DNA of 33,587 bases from JASLDZ01 sp964235945 (GCA_964235945.1 CAXSDV010000028.1:1-33587), one strand, 5' to 3'; shown: positions 7,408 to 15,795, numbered from the stretch's first letter. Notes: a model not told the origin generated them from the sequence alone. Made by a program: numbers and translations.

Positions 7408-7763
7408 TAGCGCTCTTCCTGGGCGCCCTCGCGGTCGCTCTGGAGGGCGCGCACCAGTTCCTGCTCGCTCATGTGCATGTGCTGGGGATCGGCCAGGAGC
7501 GCCAGGGTCTCGGCTTCCTCCTCCGCTTCGGTGCGCTCGTCCACGCGCTGGAGGGAGGTGACCAGGGCTTCGAGCAGCTCTTCGGACTCCACCGCCTCGT
7601 CCGCGATCTCCCGCAGGGCCACCACCGGGTTCTTGTCGTTGTCGCGGTCGATGGTCAGCGCCGAGCCGGTCGAGATGGCCCGCGCGCGGTGGGCGGCCAG
7701 CAGGACGAGGCTGAAGCGGTTGGGGACCTTTTCGACGCAGTCTTCGACGGTGACGCGGGCCAT
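7404..7763 (-). CDS. rpoZ: RNA polymerase omega subunit
   Basis: Omega stabilises the beta' subunit of RNA polymerase and is part of one ppGpp-binding site in proteobacteria. The 119-residue protein begins MARVTVEDCVEKVPNRFSLV and contains the conserved LLAAHRAR and NDKNPVVALREIA. A long acidic C-terminal tail rich in Glu follows, as in other alphaproteobacterial omegas. The gene sits between folK and rel on the same strand; the rpoZ-rel pairing is widespread and links the polymerase subunit with its alarmone enzyme. Confidence 0.96.
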   Translation of the reverse strand: MARVTVEDCVEKVPNRFSLVLLAAHRARAISTGSALTIDRDNDKNPVVALREIADEAVESEELLEALVTSLQRVDERTEAEEEAETLALLADPQHMHMSEQELVRALQSDREGAQEERY

Positions 7764-7801
7764 GGACTCTCTCGGAAGACGTGATCGAAGAGTTTAGGCG
7801 T

Positions 7802-8362
7802 TCACGTCCCGTTGTGCAACGCGGCGTCCGACTGCAGCGGCCGGGCGTCGCGCCCGACGGTCGCCGCCTCGGCCAAGTCCACGGCGCGGGCGCCCGTCGC
7901 GGGGTGGCGCCAGCCGGGGGCGATCTCCGCCAGCGGGCCCATGACGAAAAGGCGTTCGGCCGCGCGCGGGTGCGGCAGGACCAGCCCCGGGCCGGGCCGA
8001 AGGACGGGCCCGTGGGCGATCAGGTCGAGGTCCAGGGTGCGCGGGGCGTTGCGCACGCCCCGCCTCCGGCCGAACTCGGACTCCACCGCATGCAGGGCCG
8101 CCAGCACGCCCTGCGGGTCCAGCGCCGTCTTCACCCGCGCGACGCCGTTGAGGAAGGGCGGGTCGGCCGGATCGGGCCAGGCGGCCGAGCGCCACCACCG
8201 GGAGCGCTTGACGACGTGCAGGCCGTGGTCCGAGAAGCGCAGGAGCGCGCGTTCGAGGAGCTGCGCCGGGCCCTCCCCGCCCCGCCCCGCATTGCTTCCC
8301 AACGCCACCAGCACGGCGTCCGCCTCCGCCCCGTCCTCCCCTGGAGCCCTTCCCGCCGCCAT
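7802..8362 (-). CDS. folK: 6-hydroxymethyl-7,8-dihydropterin pyrophosphokinase
   Basis: FolK (HPPK) transfers pyrophosphate from ATP to hydroxymethyl-dihydropterin in folate synthesis. Family landmarks are VALGSN near the N-terminus, RSRWWRSAAWPDPADPPFLNGV, RTLDLDLIAHG and LPHPRAAERLFVMGPLAEIAP. I place the start at ATG 8362 (186 residues), preceded by GAGG at a spacing of about five. A longer in-frame version begins at 8413, inside the oppositely oriented NYN gene, and adds residues unlike the family. The start codon shares two bases with the divergent NYN ATG (CATG). rpoZ follows after 38 bases on the same strand. Confidence 0.93.
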   Translation of the reverse strand: MAAGRAPGEDGAEADAVLVALGSNAGRGGEGPAQLLERALLRFSDHGLHVVKRSRWWRSAAWPDPADPPFLNGVARVKTALDPQGVLAALHAVESEFGRRRGVRNAPRTLDLDLIAHGPVLRPGPGLVLPHPRAAERLFVMGPLAEIAPGWRHPATGARAVDLAEAATVGRDARPLQSDAALHNGT

Positions 8363-8972
8363 GCCCGCCTCGTCCGATCCCGCCCGCACGGCCCTGTTCA
8401 TCGACGGCGCCAACCTCTACTCCGCCGCCAAGGCTCTGGGCTTCGACATGGACTACCGGCGCCTCCTTGAGGAGTTCGGCGGCCCGGGCCTGGTGCGCGC
8501 CTATTACTACACGGCGGTGATCGAGGATCAGGAGTACTCGCCGCTCAAGCCGCTGCTCGACTGGCTGGACTACAACGGCTTCGCGGTCGTCACCAAGCGC
8601 GCGCGGCGCTACACGGACCCGGCCACCGGGGCCTCGCGCCTGAAGGGCGACATGGACGTGGACATCGCCGTCGACCTTCTGGAGCTGTGCCCCCACCTCG
8701 ACCATGCGGTGCTGTTCTCCGGCGACGGCGACTTCCGCCGGCTGGTTGAGGCTGTGCAGCGCCGCGGCGTGCGCGTGACGGTGGTGTCCACCCTGCGTTC
8801 CCAGCCGCCGGCCGCTTCGGATGAACTGCGCCGGCAGGCGGACCGCTTCGTCGACCTGGCGGACTTGGCGGACGTGGTGGGCCGGCCCCGCGCGGCGGCG
8901 CCGCCGCGCTTTCTCGCCGAACCCGCCGTGCGCCGCGAGGTGCGCCGCGACGAGGACGACCGTGACCGCTGA
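8361..8972 (+). CDS. NYN-domain (LabA/DUF88-like) protein, predicted nuclease
   Basis: The NYN domain is a PIN-like fold, and members are predicted or shown to be metal-dependent RNases. The 203-residue protein carries acidic residues at the expected places: LFIDGANLY (Asp15), KGDMDVDIAVDLL (Asp97, Asp99, Asp101) and FSGDGDF (Asp122, Asp124). The C-terminal 40 residues are charged and probably unstructured. The start at 8361 puts FIDGAN near the N-terminus as usual; a longer frame through folK is an antisense shadow. The only upstream GGAG is 14 bases away, so initiation signals look weak. The next gene, a uracil-DNA glycosylase, overlaps its end by 11 bp and is probably co-translated. Confidence 0.9.
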   Translation: MPASSDPARTALFIDGANLYSAAKALGFDMDYRRLLEEFGGPGLVRAYYYTAVIEDQEYSPLKPLLDWLDYNGFAVVTKRARRYTDPATGASRLKGDMDVDIAVDLLELCPHLDHAVLFSGDGDFRRLVEAVQRRGVRVTVVSTLRSQPPAASDELRRQADRFVDLADLADVVGRPRAAAPPRFLAEPAVRREVRRDEDDRDR

Positions 8973-9630
8973 AGACCCCGCGTCGGTCTACGCGCGATTC
9001 GGCCCGGAGCCGCCGCGCGACTGCCCGCTGTGCCCGCGGCTGGTCGACTATCGCCTGGTCAACCGGACGGAGCATCCGGCGTGGTGGAACGGCCCGGCTC
9101 CCTCTTGGGGCGACCCGGACGCGCGCCTGGCGGTCGTGGGCCTGGCCCCCGGCCGCCAGGGCGCCAATCGAACGGGGCGGCCCTTCACCGGCGACCATGC
9201 CGGGATCCTGCTCTACGAGACGCTCGTCAAGACCGGCTTCGCGCGCGGCCGCTACCTGGCGCGGCCCGACGACGGGCTGGAGTTGACGGACTGCCTCGTC
9301 ACCAACGCGGTGCGTTGCGCGCCGCCGGCCAACAAGCCCCTGCCGTCGGAGGAGGCGACCTGCCGCCCCTACCTGCGCGCCCGGCTGGAGGCCCTGCCCC
9401 GCCTGCGCGCGATCGTCACCCTGGGCGACGTGTCGCGCCGCAACGTGCTGCGCGCGCTGGGGCTCAAGGCGGGCGCGGCCGCCGCGGGTCACGGCGTGGA
9501 GACGGACGCCGGCCCTTACCGCATCTTCTCGAGCTATCACTGCTCGCGGCTGAACACGAACACGGGACGCCTCACGCCCGAAATGTTCGAGGCGGTGTTC
9601 CTCAGCGTGCGGCGCTGGCTGGACGCCTGA
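8962..9630 (+). CDS. Uracil-DNA glycosylase, family 5 (UdgB type)
   Basis: Family 5 glycosylases remove uracil, and often other deaminated bases, from DNA as the first step of base excision repair. The 222-residue protein has motif A GLAPGRQGANRTG at residues 60-72 and motif B with His193 in YHCSRLNTNTGRLT. Cys21, Cys24, Cys119 and Cys134 have the spacing expected for the [4Fe-4S] cluster of families 4 and 5. The NRTG in motif A and the absence of the family 4 catalytic pattern point to family 5. The start is GTG at 8962, preceded by GAGGAC and overlapping the NYN gene by 11 bp. A longer frame reaching into that gene has no similarity to the family. Confidence 0.93.
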   Translation: MTAEDPASVYARFGPEPPRDCPLCPRLVDYRLVNRTEHPAWWNGPAPSWGDPDARLAVVGLAPGRQGANRTGRPFTGDHAGILLYETLVKTGFARGRYLARPDDGLELTDCLVTNAVRCAPPANKPLPSEEATCRPYLRARLEALPRLRAIVTLGDVSRRNVLRALGLKAGAAAAGHGVETDAGPYRIFSSYHCSRLNTNTGRLTPEMFEAVFLSVRRWLDA

Positions 9631-9717
9631 GACGCCATGCCGCCCACCACCGCTCCTTCCGACGGGCTAGGGTCGCCGCCGTGAGCCGCGTCCTTTCCCG
9701 TCCATGATGACCCGACC

Positions 9718-11013
9718 ATGAAGGGCCCTGCGCCGCACGCGGCCGACCGCGGGCATGCGGCCACCATCTTCATCCTGATCACCGTGCTCCTGGACGCCAT
9801 GGCGCTGGGCATGGTGGTGCCCGTGCTGCCGCGGCTGATCGCCGACCTGTTCCACGGCTCGCACCTGTCGCCCCACCTGCTGCGTCACCTGCCGAGCGGC
9901 ACGGTGGCGGCGGCCGGAGTGATCGTGGGCCTGTTCAACACCGTGTTCGCGTTGATGCAGTTCTTCTTCTCGCCCGCCATCGGCTCCCTGTCGGACCGCT
10001 ACGGGCGCAGGCCGCTGATCCTGGTCTCCAACCTGGGGCTGGGGCTGAACTACCTGCTGATGGCCTGGGCCCCCAGCCTGCAGCTCCTGTTCCTGGGCCG
10101 GCTGCTCAGCGGGGTGACGGGGGCGAGCTTCGGCACGGCCAGCGCCTACATCGCCGACACCACCGCGCCCGACAAGCGCGCGGGGGCGTTCGGCCTGCTG
10201 GGCGCGGCCCTGGGGCTGGGCTTCATCGTGGGTCCCGCGCTCGGCGGGTTCCTGGGCGAGTTGCACCTGCGCACGCCGTTCGTGGTGGCGGGGGTGTTCA
10301 GCTTGGCCAACGCCGCCTACGGCCTGCTCGTCCTGCCCGAGTCGCTGCCGCCCGAGCATCGCAGCGGCTTCAGCTGGCGACGCGCCAACCCGCTGGGCGC
10401 GTTGGCGCTCCTCAAGCGCCATCCGGACCTGATCGGCCTGTCGGGCGTGGCCTTCCTCAGCAACCTCGCCCAGGTGGCGCTGCCCACCACCGTGGTGCTC
10501 TACGCCGCCCACCGCTTCGGCTGGGGCTCCGCGCAGATCGGCCTGACGCTGGGCGCGGCCGGGGTGCTGCTGGCGCTGGTGCAGATCGCGGTGCTGACCC
10601 CCTTCGTGACCCGCTTCGGCGAGCGCGCGGCGGTGATCACGGGCCTGCTGTTCGGTGCGGCCGGCTTCACGCTGGTGGGGCTGGCCTCCACGGGCGCGCG
10701 CGTGGGATGGGCCCTGCCCGTGCTGGCGCTGTGGGGCCTGTCGGGGCCCCCCGTGCAGACCTTGATGACGCAGCGCGTCGGCGCCTCCGAGCAGGGGCGG
10801 CTGCAAGGCGCCAACGCCAGCCTGACAGGCGTGTCGGAACTGGCGGGACCCATGCTGTTCGGCGCGGTGTTCGCCTTCTTCGTGGCTCCCGGCCAGCCGC
10901 TGAACCGCGCGGGGGCGCCGTTCCTGCTCAGCGCCGCGCTGCTCCTGGTCGCCGCCGTCGTGGGCTGGCGGGCGACCCGGAACCCGCCTGACGAGGCCCG
11001 CTCCTCCGGGTGA
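9718..11013 (+). CDS. MFS efflux transporter, TetA-like
   Basis: A 431-residue membrane protein with about twelve hydrophobic segments. The loop between TM2 and TM3 has the MFS motif GSLSDRYGRRPL at residues 89-100. The first segment ends in DAMALGMVVPVLPRL, as in the TCR/Tet drug-proton antiporter subfamily. The sequence YIADTTAPDKRAGAFGLLGAALGLGFIVGPALGG also follows TetA proteins closely. The substrate cannot be told from sequence; many chromosomal members are not resistance determinants. No TetR-type regulator is adjacent. The gene stands alone on the plus strand, 87 bp after the glycosylase gene and 14 bp from the convergent smpB stop. Confidence 0.92.
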   Translation: MKGPAPHAADRGHAATIFILITVLLDAMALGMVVPVLPRLIADLFHGSHLSPHLLRHLPSGTVAAAGVIVGLFNTVFALMQFFFSPAIGSLSDRYGRRPLILVSNLGLGLNYLLMAWAPSLQLLFLGRLLSGVTGASFGTASAYIADTTAPDKRAGAFGLLGAALGLGFIVGPALGGFLGELHLRTPFVVAGVFSLANAAYGLLVLPESLPPEHRSGFSWRRANPLGALALLKRHPDLIGLSGVAFLSNLAQVALPTTVVLYAAHRFGWGSAQIGLTLGAAGVLLALVQIAVLTPFVTRFGERAAVITGLLFGAAGFTLVGLASTGARVGWALPVLALWGLSGPPVQTLMTQRVGASEQGRLQGANASLTGVSELAGPMLFGAVFAFFVAPGQPLNRAGAPFLLSAALLLVAAVVGWRATRNPPDEARSSG

Positions 11014-11027
11014 GGCGGGGGCGGGCC

Positions 11028-11501
11028 TCAGCCCTTGTCGCGCATGATCCTCGCCTTGTCGCGCTGCCAGTCGCGGGTGGCGGTCGCCTCGCGCTTGTCG
11101 TGCGCCTTCTTGCCCTTGGCCACCGCCAATTCCAGCTTGGCGCGGCCCTTCTCGTCCCAGTAGAGGCGCAGCGGGATCAGCGTGCGCCCTTCGCGCTGGA
11201 TCGCCCCGGCGAGCTTGCCGATCTGTTTGGCGTGCAGCAGCAGCCGCCGCGGCCGGCGCGGCTCGTGGTTGAAGCGCGAGGCGGGCGCGTACTCGGGAAT
11301 GTAGGCGTTCACCAGCATGATCCCGCCGCCCTCGGGCGAGGCGTAGGACTCGGTGATGGTCGCCCGGCCCTCGCGCAGCGCCTTCACCTCGGTGCCGAAC
11401 AGCGAGAGCCCGGCCTCCAGCGTCTCCTCGATGAAGTAGTCGTACCGGGCGCGGCGGTTCTCCGCGATGGTCTTGTGGGTGGAGGGGGGAGGCTTGGCCA
11501 T
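11028..11501 (-). CDS. smpB: SsrA-binding protein SmpB
   Basis: SmpB binds tmRNA and delivers it to stalled ribosomes for trans-translation. The protein is 157 residues and shows IAENRRARYDYFIEETLEAG, LFGTEVKALREGRATI, AYIPEYAPASRFNHEPRRPR and the basic C-terminal tail (KGKKAHDKREATATRDWQRDKAR in part) that enters the ribosomal decoding site. The ATG follows the dapA stop by four bases, so the two genes are probably co-transcribed. No ssrA RNA gene is seen in the window. Confidence 0.97.
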   Translation of the reverse strand: MAKPPPSTHKTIAENRRARYDYFIEETLEAGLSLFGTEVKALREGRATITESYASPEGGGIMLVNAYIPEYAPASRFNHEPRRPRRLLLHAKQIGKLAGAIQREGRTLIPLRLYWDEKGRAKLELAVAKGKKAHDKREATATRDWQRDKARIMRDKG

Positions 11502-11505
11502 CGCC

Positions 11506-12390
11506 CTACAACGCGCCGGCTTCGCGCATGGCTTCCTCCACCGCGCCTTTCGCGGCGTCGGCGCAGGGCGTCAGCGGCAGGCGGACCTCCCCGGTGCACA
11601 GGCCCAGGCGCTCCAGCGCCCATTTGGCGGGCGCGGGCGAGCTGTCGAGGAACAGCGCCCGGTGCAGGCCGATCAGCCGGTCCTGCAACTCCAACGCCGC
11701 CGCGAAGTCGCCGGCCAGGGCTCGATCCATCTGCCGGGCGCACGCCTGGGGCGCGATGTTGGAGGTGACGGAGATCACCCCGTGCCCCCCGTGGGCCACA
11801 TAGCCCAGGGCCGAACCGTCGTCGCCGGACAGGAGGGCGAAGTCCTCTCCGCACGCGAGGCGCATCAGGCTCGGCCTCGCCAGGTCGCCCGTGGCGTCCT
11901 TGATCCCCACCACGTTGGGCAAGCGCGACAAGCGCACCACCGTCTCGAGCGTCATGTCGACGCTGGTGCGCGAGGGCACGTTGTAGAGCACCACCGGCAG
12001 CTCCACCGCGTCGTTGATCGCCGCGAAGTGCGCGTACAGCCCCTCCTGGCTCGGCCGGTTGTAATAGGGCGTCACCACCAGCGCGCCGTCCGCGCCCACC
12101 GCCTTGGCGTGGCGCACGAGCTCGATCGCCTCCGCCGTACAGTTGGAGCCGCAGCCGGCGATCACGCGCACGCGGCCCGCCGCGGTCGCCACGCACATCT
12201 CGACCACGCGTCGGTGCTCCGTGTGGGTGAGGGTGGCGGTCTCCCCCGTGGTGCCCACCGGCACGAGGCCGAGGACGCCGCCCGCGATCTGACGCTCGAC
12301 CAGGGCGACGAGGGCGCCTTCGTCCAGCGCCCCGCCGCGGAACGGGGTGACGAGCGCGGTGATCGCGCCCCTGAACAGGGGTTGAGGCAT
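11506..12390 (-). CDS. dapA: 4-hydroxy-tetrahydrodipicolinate synthase
   Basis: DapA condenses pyruvate with aspartate semialdehyde, the first committed step to lysine and meso-diaminopimelate for peptidoglycan. The protein is 294 residues. The Schiff-base Lys164 is in VVGIKDATG, Tyr136 and Arg141 are in LYNVPSRTS, and VGTTGE carries the catalytic Thr pair. The gene is divergent from the lytic transglycosylase gene and followed by smpB after four bases. The ATG has no obvious Shine-Dalgarno. DapA belongs to a wider family of pyruvate aldolases, but the residues favour genuine DapA. Confidence 0.95.
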   Translation of the reverse strand: MPQPLFRGAITALVTPFRGGALDEGALVALVERQIAGGVLGLVPVGTTGETATLTHTEHRRVVEMCVATAAGRVRVIAGCGSNCTAEAIELVRHAKAVGADGALVVTPYYNRPSQEGLYAHFAAINDAVELPVVLYNVPSRTSVDMTLETVVRLSRLPNVVGIKDATGDLARPSLMRLACGEDFALLSGDDGSALGYVAHGGHGVISVTSNIAPQACARQMDRALAGDFAAALELQDRLIGLHRALFLDSSPAPAKWALERLGLCTGEVRLPLTPCADAAKGAVEEAMREAGAL

Positions 12391-12550
12391 GTGGGGCGGA
12401 GGTGTCGGCGGCGCGCACGCGGCGGACGCGGCGGCCTGTGTCGTTTTGCACCCCCATCATACCGAGCCGCGACGCTTGCCCGCAACCGCGTCGTCCCCCA
12501 TCCCATCCTTGAGTGGGACCGTTCGTCCCCTGCGTGGTGGGAGTCCTGGC

Positions 12551-14650
12551 GTGAAGCGCGTTTCGGCCATGCGGACCACCGGGGGGATCATCGGCGCGGC
12601 GGGCTTCGCCCTCGCCTGGGGGGCCGGCGCCCAGCCGATCCCCTACGCCAGCCTGCCGCAGGACGGGACGTCCGCCTTCCCGGCCGGGAGCATGGCTCCC
12701 GTCAGCTCCGCCTCCCCCCTGGCCGACGCCCTGCGCGCGGCGCGCGGCGGCGACGTCAACCGCGCCCAAGCGCTTCAGGCCACGCTGACCGACCCGGTGG
12801 CGCGCAAGCTGGTCACCTGGGTGGAGGCGGACAGCGCGGGCGCCATGCTGAGCTTCGGCCAGCTCGATCAGGCCGGGCGCGACCTGCAGGGCTGGCCGCG
12901 CGAGGCGCGCCGCCGCGCGGTGACGGAGAAGGCTCTGGAGTTCGGCGGCGCGTCGCCCGCGACCGTCATCGCCTGGTTCGGCGCGAGGGAGCCCCAGACC
13001 GCCCAGGGCGCGCTGGCCCTGGCCTCCGCCTACCAAGCGCAGGGCCGCACCGCCGACGCCCAGGCGCTGGTTCGCCGCTTCTGGCGCGAGCGCAGCTTCG
13101 ACGCGGACGTGCAGGCGCGCATGCTGGCGCGCTTCGGATCGTCGCTCACGCCCGCGGACCACGCCCGACGCCTGCAGAACCTGCTCTACGGCCAGTCCGG
13201 CCCCGCCACCCAGGCCATGATCGGCTTGGTGGACGCCGATCACCAGGCGCTGGCCCGGGCGCGCCTGGCGCTGCGGGCCGACCGCAACGACGCCCCGGAG
13301 TTGGTGAGCGCCCTGCCCGCCTCCGTGGCGAACGACGCCGGTCTGGCCTTCGACCGGGCGCGCTTCTACCGCAAGCGCAACCTGGACACGATCGCCGTGG
13401 GCTTCCTGTCGGCCGCCTCCGCCGACCCGCCGGGGCCGGACGCGGCCGCCGCGGTCTGGACCGAGCGCCGGGCGCTGATGGGCGCGGCGCTGCACAGCGG
13501 AGACGTGCGCGGCGCCTACGCGGCGGCGGCCGCCCACGGGCTGGGCGACGGCGCGGACTATACGGAGGCCGAGTTCTTCGCCGGTTGGATCGCCCTGTCC
13601 AAGCTGCACGACCCGGCGCTGGCCGACGCGCACTTCGCCAACGTGCAGCGGGTGGGGGCCACCCCCGTCACCCTCAGCCGCGCCCTGTACTGGCGCGGGC
13701 GCGCCGCCCAGGCGCGGGGCGATTCGGTGGCCGCCCAGTCCTACTGGCGCGAGGGGGGCGCCTACTACACCGCCTTCTACGGCCAGCTCTCCGCCGAGCG
13801 CGCGGGGGTGACGCGCATCACCCTGGGCGTGGACCCCACGCCCACCGCCGACGACCGGACGCGCTTCGAGGCGCGCGAAACGGTGCGCGCGGCGCGCCTT
13901 CTGGCCGAGAACGGCCACCGCGACCTGTTCGCGACCTTCTGCCAATCCATCGCCGACCAGCTCGACACGGTGGGCGAAGCCGCGCTGCTGGTCGACCTCG
14001 CCCGCGCGGACGGTGACGCGGGGCTGGCCACGCGCGTGGCGCGGGTGGCCATCACCCGCGGGCTCTACCTGCCCGAGCGCGGCTGGCCGATCCTGTCGGC
14101 GCCCATGGGGTCCGGCCTGCCCGAGCCCGCCTTCACCCTGGCCATCGTGCGCCAGGAGAGCGGATTCCAGCCCACCATCCGCTCCGCCGTGGGCGCGCGC
14201 GGGCTGATGCAGCTCATGCCGGCCACCGCCTCCAACGTGGCCCGGCGCCAGGGGCTGGGCTACTCCGCCGAGCGGCTGGACGAGCCCGAGTACAACCTGC
14301 GCCTGGGCTCCGCCTTCCTGGGCCAGCTCACCGACGACTTCAGCGGCTCCTACGTGCTGGCCGCGGCGGGCTACAACGCCGGGCCCGGCCGCGCCGGCCA
14401 GTGGGCCAGCGACTGCGGCGACCCCCGCCAAAGCTCCATCGACCCGGCCGACTTCATCGAGTGCATCCCCTTCTCGGAGACGCGCAACTACGTCATGCGC
14501 GTGCTGGAGAGCGTGGAGGTGTACCGCGCCCGGCTGAACGGCGGCTCCGCCCCGCTGACCCTCATCGCCGACCTGCACCGCGGCGGCTACGCGCCCTCAG
14601 CGGCGGCCATGCAGACCGCCTCCCAGGCGGCGACCACCGGGCCACGCTGA
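12551..14650 (+). CDS. Soluble lytic murein transglycosylase
   Basis: This enzyme cleaves the MurNAc-GlcNAc bond of peptidoglycan with formation of 1,6-anhydroMurNAc. The protein is 699 residues from GTG 12551, which is preceded by GGGAG at a suitable distance; ATG at 12569 is an alternative. An N-terminal signal peptide (IIGAAGFALAWGAGA) is followed by a long alpha-helical region of TPR-like character, and then by the lysozyme-like domain with catalytic Glu536 in VRQESGFQP, GARGLMQLMPATA, and LAAAGYNAGPGR. This is the Slt70 architecture. The gene diverges from dapA across 160 bp (12391-12550) in which I see no convincing promoter boxes. Confidence 0.93.
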   Translation: MKRVSAMRTTGGIIGAAGFALAWGAGAQPIPYASLPQDGTSAFPAGSMAPVSSASPLADALRAARGGDVNRAQALQATLTDPVARKLVTWVEADSAGAMLSFGQLDQAGRDLQGWPREARRRAVTEKALEFGGASPATVIAWFGAREPQTAQGALALASAYQAQGRTADAQALVRRFWRERSFDADVQARMLARFGSSLTPADHARRLQNLLYGQSGPATQAMIGLVDADHQALARARLALRADRNDAPELVSALPASVANDAGLAFDRARFYRKRNLDTIAVGFLSAASADPPGPDAAAAVWTERRALMGAALHSGDVRGAYAAAAAHGLGDGADYTEAEFFAGWIALSKLHDPALADAHFANVQRVGATPVTLSRALYWRGRAAQARGDSVAAQSYWREGGAYYTAFYGQLSAERAGVTRITLGVDPTPTADDRTRFEARETVRAARLLAENGHRDLFATFCQSIADQLDTVGEAALLVDLARADGDAGLATRVARVAITRGLYLPERGWPILSAPMGSGLPEPAFTLAIVRQESGFQPTIRSAVGARGLMQLMPATASNVARRQGLGYSAERLDEPEYNLRLGSAFLGQLTDDFSGSYVLAAAGYNAGPGRAGQWASDCGDPRQSSIDPADFIECIPFSETRNYVMRVLESVEVYRARLNGGSAPLTLIADLHRGGYAPSAAAMQTASQAATTGPR

Positions 14651-14669
14651 TCCGCCGGGTGCGCGAACG

Positions 14670-15653
14670 TCAGGCGGCCAGGGCGCGGGCGTAGAGCGCC
14701 GGGTCGACGTTCCCGCCCGAGGCGATCACCAACACGGTGCGCCCCCGCACCGGGACCGCGCCCGACAGCACCGCCGCCAGGCCCAGCGCGCCGCCCGGCT
14801 CCAGCACGAGCTTGAGGTGGCGAAAGGCGAAGGCCATGGCGGCCAGCGCCTGGTCGTCGGTCGCGGCCGCCCCGCCCGCCAGGCGCGGGCCGTTGATCGT
14901 CCAGGTGAGCTCGCCGGGCGCCGGGGCCAGAAGCGCGTCGCACAGGCTGCGTGCGCCGGGCGGGTTGGCCGTGCGCGTTCCCGCCGCCAGACTGCGGGCA
15001 TGGTCGTCGAAGCCCGCGGGCTCGACCGCCCACATCTGCGTGGCCGGCGAGAGCGCCTCGAAGGCCAGGACGATCCCCGCCAGCAGGCCTCCGCCCGAGG
15101 TCGGGCAGATCAGGGCGTCGGCGCCCGCCTGCGCCGCCGCGAGTTGGCGCGCGGCCTCCAGCCCCACCGTTCCCTGGCCGGCGATGATGAAGGGGTCGTC
15201 GAAGGAGGGCACGAGCACCGCGCCGCGCTCGGCGGCCAGGGCGGCGCTGATCGCCTCGCGGCTCTCGGTGAAGCGGTCGTAGAAGACGACCTCCGCCCCG
15301 TAGCCGCGCGTGGCGTCCACTTTGATCGCCGGCGCGTCCGACGGCATGACGATGAGCGCGGGGCAGCCGACGCGGCGCGCCGCTTCCGCCACGCCCTGGG
15401 CGTGGTTGCCCGAGGAGAAGGCCACCACGCCGGTTCGGCGCTCGGCCGCGTCCAGCCGGCTGATGCGGTTGTAGGCCCCGCGGAACTTGAAGGAGCCCGT
15501 GCGCTGGAGCGCCTCGGCCTTGACGAACACGCGCCCGCCCACCGCCGTGTCCAACGCGTCCGCGCGAAGGAGCGGCGTCTCCACCGCCAAGCCGCGCAGC
15601 CGGTCGGCGGCCGACAGGAGGTCGGCGAAGACGGGCGGATCGACCTGGGCCAA
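14670..15653 (-). CDS. Threonine/serine dehydratase-like PLP enzyme
   Basis: A 327-residue fold-type II PLP enzyme. The PLP lysine is Lys56 in GSFKFRGAYN. The substrate loop SSGNHAQG, the phosphate-binding TSGGGLLAG and the late ASGGN are all present. Members of this group include catabolic threonine deaminase (TdcB type), serine racemase and threo-hydroxyaspartate dehydratase, which cannot be told apart here. There is no C-terminal ACT-like regulatory domain, so this is not the biosynthetic IlvA long form. The start is TTG at 15653 with GGAGG eight bases upstream. It converges on the transglycosylase gene with a 19-bp gap. Confidence 0.88.
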   Translation of the reverse strand: MAQVDPPVFADLLSAADRLRGLAVETPLLRADALDTAVGGRVFVKAEALQRTGSFKFRGAYNRISRLDAAERRTGVVAFSSGNHAQGVAEAARRVGCPALIVMPSDAPAIKVDATRGYGAEVVFYDRFTESREAISAALAAERGAVLVPSFDDPFIIAGQGTVGLEAARQLAAAQAGADALICPTSGGGLLAGIVLAFEALSPATQMWAVEPAGFDDHARSLAAGTRTANPPGARSLCDALLAPAPGELTWTINGPRLAGGAAATDDQALAAMAFAFRHLKLVLEPGGALGLAAVLSGAVPVRGRTVLVIASGGNVDPALYARALAA

Positions 15654-15778
15654 GCCCGCACCTCCGGCCCGGCGATCCGGGCGCAGGCCGATCTAGGGCG
15701 ACTTTCGCGCACGGGTCAAAGCCGAGCACCGGTTTTTACGGCCACGCTTCGTGTCCGCTCCACCCTGGGTTGGTGGTG

Positions 15779-15795
15779 TTAACGAAATCTTCACC
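15779..15795. promoter_or_regulatory. CtrA-like site TTAA-N7-TTCACC
   Basis: In the 178-bp divergent interval between the dehydratase and glycosyltransferase genes, TTAA-CGAAATC-TTCAC differs at one base from the CtrA consensus TTAA-N7-TTAAC known in Caulobacter. It sits in a locally AT-richer patch about 37-53 bp before the glycosyltransferase ATG. The match is by eye and such a motif can arise by chance. Confidence 0.3.

Noticed and set aside
5182..7410. A 742-codon plus-strand open frame opposite rel
   Set aside because: Antisense of conserved Rel domains. Composition is typical of a mirror frame in GC-rich DNA.
12391..12550. Promoter boxes between dapA and the lytic transglycosylase gene
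   Set aside because: TTGCAC and TTGAGT are present, but no matching -10 element at proper spacing was found on either strand.
11384..14578. A 1064-codon minus-strand open frame opposite the lytic transglycosylase gene
   Set aside because: It is the antisense of a strongly supported gene and then an off-frame reading of dapA. No recognisable domain is present.
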